Assembly (NCBI GenBank): GCA_018610095.1
Contig: JAHEOB010000177.1
Coordinates: 1 to 13,657, forward strand
Direction of reading: 5' to 3'
Length of the DNA: 13,657 bases
Source of the DNA: Halothece sp. MAG
Lineage (GTDB): Bacteria > Cyanobacteriota > Cyanobacteriia > Cyanobacteriales > Rubidibacteraceae
Shown here: piece after piece, positions 11,119 to 13,657 of the stretch
Position numbering within the stretch: the stretch's first letter is position 1
Layout of the letters: each line of letters begins with the position of its first letter
Program-made: the position numbers and the translations under genes
Notes under the pieces: generated by a model
Databases searched by the model: none
What the model saw: the letters and a program-made list of their open reading frames with translations, nothing else
Told to the model about the DNA's origin: nothing

Positions 11119-12594
11119 TCATGGAAGCCACTGCGGTGCAAGTCCTACTAGGGGTAACTCTTCCAGTTTTCCTGAATCATCGTCAGTGAAAGAGTCTCCA
11201 GAAATTAATAACCATAAGCGACTGCCAATAATCGGTTCACCAGCATTGGTTCGTAAGCTAGTTTCATCGGGAGTGGATTCGGTGGCAGTGGAAATTTGAT
11301 CAAATAATATGCCATGGCCATCTGGGGAAAGACTCATGGTGATCTGTTGTCGTTTCGGAAATGTCATGATGGGGGTTACTTCGCTGGTATCAAGGTCAAT
11401 GCTAATTAAGAAAGGTTGTTCTTGATAGCTTTCTCCCTCCACCATCTCTGTAAGGACACAATATAAATGCGTCGCCTTGGGGTTAAATTCACAACTGCGA
11501 ATCGATCCATCAGTATTCACTAATTCTTTTTGCACCCCTTGAGTTGTGACAAGGTAAAGGGAACGAGTGTATTGCTTTTCGACATCTTGGGTATTAAAGT
11601 TAATCATGGCAGCTGCTGTGCCATCAGAGGAAAAAGTCAATACTTGACCATATTGGGGCAGAAAACTATTATCAGGATCACTGTTGTCTTCTAAAGGAAT
11701 AAGATTTATCCCTTCTGCTTGGGTAATGGCAAGGGTTTGACTATCAGGGGCAATCATAAAATGACCACCTTGATCGGTTTCAAGGCGTTGGGGATGACTG
11801 TTGTCTTGCAATAGCCAGAAACTCACTTCACCTGAATCGTTTTTATTAGCCCGCCGAACCACAATTTTTTCCCCATCAGGGGCTAGCTGAAAGTCTAAAA
11901 TTCGATCGTTTTGATTATCTAAGACTAGATTTAGTTCTCGGGGGGCAGTGTCACTATTCAAGCCTGTAGTGACAGTGTATAGTTTTTGTTCCATTTCACC
12001 TTGTTCCCAATCATCTTGTGGCGTCGCGGTGAACAGAATCCGATCGCGCTGAGGATAACTTTCAAAATCATTGACGACTAATTCTGGGGGGGTGAGAATG
12101 GTTTTTTCTTGCTGAGTGAGATTAAATAAAATTAATCGTCCTTGTTCCTCTCCTTTGACCCCTAAATAGACAAAGGCGCGATCGCGTGCTTTAATGTGAG
12201 CCTGAAAGGGATTAATTTCACTACCTAATCGTTCTTGTGCCCCCTTAAGTTGGATATCATATTCTGTCCCATAGGGCATGGGTTCCTCTAAGGTATAAGC
12301 CATCCGTCGTCCTGCCCAACTAATTTTTCCCGGCAAATCCGGTTCAATGCTTAAGTTTTCTTCCACCGTTTGCCGATCCATGGGACGACTAAAGGTCAGA
12401 ATAAAGGCGCGATCATGGGCGCTAATTCTTTTGTCTTCCCAGTTGAAATCTTCCACTCGGGCGTTGGCCTTAAACCAGCAATCCGTTCCACAAACCTGAT
12501 CAGCGCTGACCAATCCTGCTAGTAAAACGCTTAGCACAATTATGGTCAGAATGGAGATGCGATCAATGGGAGTCAAACGACGACTAATAGCCAT
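11119..12594 (-). CDS. Membrane-anchored Ig-like/beta-propeller protein, function unknown
   Basis: From the ATG at 12594 the product has 491 residues. A single hydrophobic segment (about 13-31, ISILTIIVLSVLLAGLVSA) would anchor it or act as an uncleaved signal. Residues about 60-140 look like an SbsA-type Ig-like domain (FILTFSRPMDRQTVEENLSI, then PMPYGTEYDIQL). The rest is a beta-propeller with repeated PD40/TolB-like units: LAPDGEKIVV, IAPDSQTLAI, FSSDGTAAAM, FNPKATHLYC and LSPDGHGILF. Two cysteines follow the membrane segment (C35, C39). The start overlaps the upstream TIGR03943-type gene by 11 bases, which argues for coupled translation and against an upstream TTG (12639). It is probably periplasmic or thylakoid-lumenal and protein-binding. 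No enzyme motif is seen. Confidence 0.75.
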   Translation of the reverse strand: MAISRRLTPIDRISILTIIVLSVLLAGLVSADQVCGTDCWFKANARVEDFNWEDKRISAHDRAFILTFSRPMDRQTVEENLSIEPDLPGKISWAGRRMAYTLEEPMPYGTEYDIQLKGAQERLGSEINPFQAHIKARDRAFVYLGVKGEEQGRLILFNLTQQEKTILTPPELVVNDFESYPQRDRILFTATPQDDWEQGEMEQKLYTVTTGLNSDTAPRELNLVLDNQNDRILDFQLAPDGEKIVVRRANKNDSGEVSFWLLQDNSHPQRLETDQGGHFMIAPDSQTLAITQAEGINLIPLEDNSDPDNSFLPQYGQVLTFSSDGTAAAMINFNTQDVEKQYTRSLYLVTTQGVQKELVNTDGSIRSCEFNPKATHLYCVLTEMVEGESYQEQPFLISIDLDTSEVTPIMTFPKRQQITMSLSPDGHGILFDQISTATESTPDETSLRTNAGEPIIGSRLWLLISGDSFTDDDSGKLEELPLVGLAPQWLP

Positions 12595-13399
12595 AGGGAT
12601 TACTCGGTGTGGGAATCTCAGTAATTTGTTGCGCTTCAATCACCACTTGGCGTTTGGGATGATCAGGTTGGTACTCAGTCCCTTGAATGGGTAAGGTTTC
12701 GGTTTTCATTTCCCCTTCAATTTCTAACCAAGTATCTGCAGGATAATCTTTCTGCTGTTGCGTTTCAACGGGAATAGCAATCGGATAGGCATCAATGGCA
12801 CAACAAGTAATAATAAATTTTGCTAGTAAAAAATAATCGTCTGATAGTTGCTTCATCTTTAAAACAAAGCCTTTAACTTGAACCGGATCACCGTTATAGG
12901 CATTGGGTTCTGGATAAGCATTAATGGTTTTGATCCAGTCAATTAGTGAGCGTTGTTCGGGATCGAGATTGACGCGAAACGGTTCTGGTTGAGTTTGGGT
13001 AAGGGGCAGGTTTTCTCGAACACCTCGTTGTAGGGCAGTTTCACTGCTTAAAACCGTTGGTGGAATTAAAAATGCTAATAGCACCGTCGCTAATAAAAAA
13101 ATGGTACTCCATCCTGGGGGGAACAAGGTAATATGCTGAACTACCGATTCCCCCTTGCGACGAGAACGTTTTTTTTGTTGTTGATACAACTGCCATGCTT
13201 TAGACAAACCCACTGTCAGTAAAATGATGCCTGTTACCACCACAAACCCCACCAAATTAGGATGAATGAGTAATTCAATTTTGCCAGTAATCCAATATTG
13301 CAGTAATAAGATGCCCCACGCTAGAAAGGTAATTGCATCCAAACTGGGCACTACCACGGCATGCCAATCATAACGAGTAAATTTACCGAGTACACGCAT
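12584..13399 (-). CDS. TIGR03943 family (YcgQ-like) membrane protein
   Basis: The 271-residue protein matches the TIGR03943/DUF1980 family, also called YcgQ. It has two N-terminal membrane segments (about 17-38 and 47-66), a basic cytoplasmic loop (QQQKKRSRRKG, 73-83), a third segment (about 98-115), then a C-terminal soluble domain. That domain holds the family's hallmark FIITCCAIDAYP with the adjacent cysteines C199-C200 and D203, likely ligands for a thiophilic metal or a redox pair. In other bacteria the gene is paired with a YcgR/DUF318 permease; none is seen here, where this gene leads the cluster and its upstream 200 bases are non-coding. The stop codon lies within the start of the next gene. 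Function is unknown beyond a suggested transport role. Confidence 0.83.
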   Translation of the reverse strand: MRVLGKFTRYDWHAVVVPSLDAITFLAWGILLLQYWITGKIELLIHPNLVGFVVVTGIILLTVGLSKAWQLYQQQKKRSRRKGESVVQHITLFPPGWSTIFLLATVLLAFLIPPTVLSSETALQRGVRENLPLTQTQPEPFRVNLDPEQRSLIDWIKTINAYPEPNAYNGDPVQVKGFVLKMKQLSDDYFLLAKFIITCCAIDAYPIAIPVETQQQKDYPADTWLEIEGEMKTETLPIQGTEYQPDHPKRQVVIEAQQITEIPTPSNPYGY

Positions 13400-13496
13400 A
13401 TTGATTAATAATTTGTTGTTTCGGAAATGGTGTTCAGAATCGTTACTTCATCACCGATGCTTATTACTTTACCTTAAATGTGACGAGAATGCCCCC

Positions 13497-13525
13497 ATTA
13501 TACCGTCAGGTTAATGGGTGATGAA
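13497..13525 (-). promoter_or_regulatory. Candidate promoter for the TIGR03943 cluster
   Basis: On the minus strand a perfect TATAAT (13502-13497) lies 17 bases from TTCATC (13525-13520), a three-of-six -35. The start would be near 13490, leaving a leader of about 90 bases before the ATG at 13399. The -35 sits inside TTCATCACC (13525-13517), whose exact inverted copy GGTGATGAA is at 13455-13447 of the same strand. Confidence 0.35.
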
Positions 13526-13582
13526 TCGTCATCAAAATAAATAGAAGCGTGGTAGCGAAACCTTAATCATCTTGTGTTATGC

Positions 13583-13609
13583 TTTAGAAAGCAACGGTCA
13601 ATTTCTAAA
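13583..13609 (+). repeat. Perfect hairpin abutting the tnpB-like start codon
   Basis: TTTAGAAA (13583-13590) and TTTCTAAA (13602-13609) are exact inverted copies around an 11-base loop, and the ATG begins at the very next base. IS200/IS605-family elements carry subterminal hairpins at their ends, so this may be the left-end hairpin; it could also hide the ribosome-binding region. Confidence 0.5.
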
Positions 13610-13657
13610 ATGCTTAGTCTCAACTATCAATATAAACTTAAAGTAACTAAGTCTCAA
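13610..13657 (+). CDS. tnpB: Probable TnpB-family (IS200/IS605-type) protein, N-terminal 16 codons, cut by window end
   Basis: Sixteen codons from ATG at 13610 run open to the window edge and read MLSLNYQYKLKVTKSQ. This matches the start typical of cyanobacterial TnpB/OrfB proteins of IS200/IS605 and IS607 elements, where a short strand with an aromatic-Y-K-L/A-K-P-T pattern precedes the first helix of the RNA-guided nuclease. TnpB proteins are programmed by a guide RNA made from the transposon right end, outside this window. There is no Shine-Dalgarno sequence, and a perfect inverted repeat ends at the base before the ATG. The call rests on 16 residues and position, so it is tentative; nothing can be said about nuclease residues or completeness. 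Confidence 0.5.
   Translation, partial: MLSLNYQYKLKVTKSQ

Larger units (their letters stand above)
13400..13609. other. Intergenic region between TIGR03943 gene and tnpB-like start
   Basis: No gene is seen in these 210 bases. They separate divergent transcripts and hold the candidate minus-strand promoter, a 9-bp inverted repeat (13447-13455 with 13517-13525), a small hairpin GATGA-ATCG-TCATC (13520-13533) and, at the right edge, the 8-bp hairpin abutting the transposon-like gene. The left boundary of the presumed mobile element should lie here, but I could not fix it. Confidence 0.5.

Noticed and set aside
12595..12639. TTG start adding 15 residues to the propeller protein
   Set aside because: It would overlap the upstream gene by 56 bases, while the ATG at 12594 gives the common short coupling overlap and places the membrane segment close to the N-terminus.
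1..13657. CRISPR array, prophage genes, rRNA or replication origin
   Set aside because: No regularly spaced direct repeats, phage structural genes, rRNA segments or DnaA-box cluster were seen.

Overview
The window comes from a cyanobacterial chromosome. Three things point there: ten perfect copies of the HIP1 octamer GCGATCGC in about 13.7 kb; genes tied to oxygenic phototrophs (ndhS, a DUF3067 gene, a FutA-type iron-binding protein); and the order rplS - tRNA-Trp - secE - nusG - rplK - rplA - rplJ - rplL. Base composition is moderately AT-rich. The species cannot be fixed from sequence alone; a unicellular cyanobacterium fits.

Layout. (1) 1-2644, plus strand: the 3' end of lpxB and its terminator; a tight three-gene unit of ndhS, a HAS-barrel-like gene and a DUF3067 gene (8-base gaps); then a FutA-type ferric-iron-binding lipid-free periplasmic protein gene with a twin-arginine signal. 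(2) 2645-2854: AT-rich spacer with a 24-base perfect palindrome after futA and a GC-rich terminator for the opposing operon. (3) 2855-6826, minus strand: the translation/transcription block. Read in its own direction it is promoter, rplS, tRNA-Trp(CCA), hairpin, secE, nusG, rplK, possible L1 operator, rplA, L10 leader with terminator/antiterminator switch, rplJ, rplL. (4) 6963-9013, plus strand: rsmD, a TIGR04282/DUF2064-type glycosyltransferase and an MtnX-like HAD phosphatase. (5) 9094-13399, minus strand: TIGR03943/YcgQ-like membrane protein, overlapping membrane-anchored Ig-like/beta-propeller protein, PlsC-type acyltransferase, and an ARMT1/DUF89-type damage-control phosphatase. (6) 13400-13657: non-coding DNA, then the first 16 codons of what looks like a TnpB-family gene cut by the window edge, with a perfect hairpin abutting its start codon.

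How it works together. Most of the window is core housekeeping: the ribosomal stalk and L1-arm proteins, NusG, the SecE translocon subunit, L19, 16S rRNA methylation. The best regulatory signal is the rplJ leader, where one sequence (CCGAGGC) occurs both in the L10-binding fold and in the terminator stem, so the two can compete. The least understood parts are the two uncharacterised genes co-transcribed with the NDH-1 ferredoxin-docking subunit gene ndhS, and the four-gene envelope/damage-control cluster. No CRISPR array, prophage or complete insertion sequence was seen.
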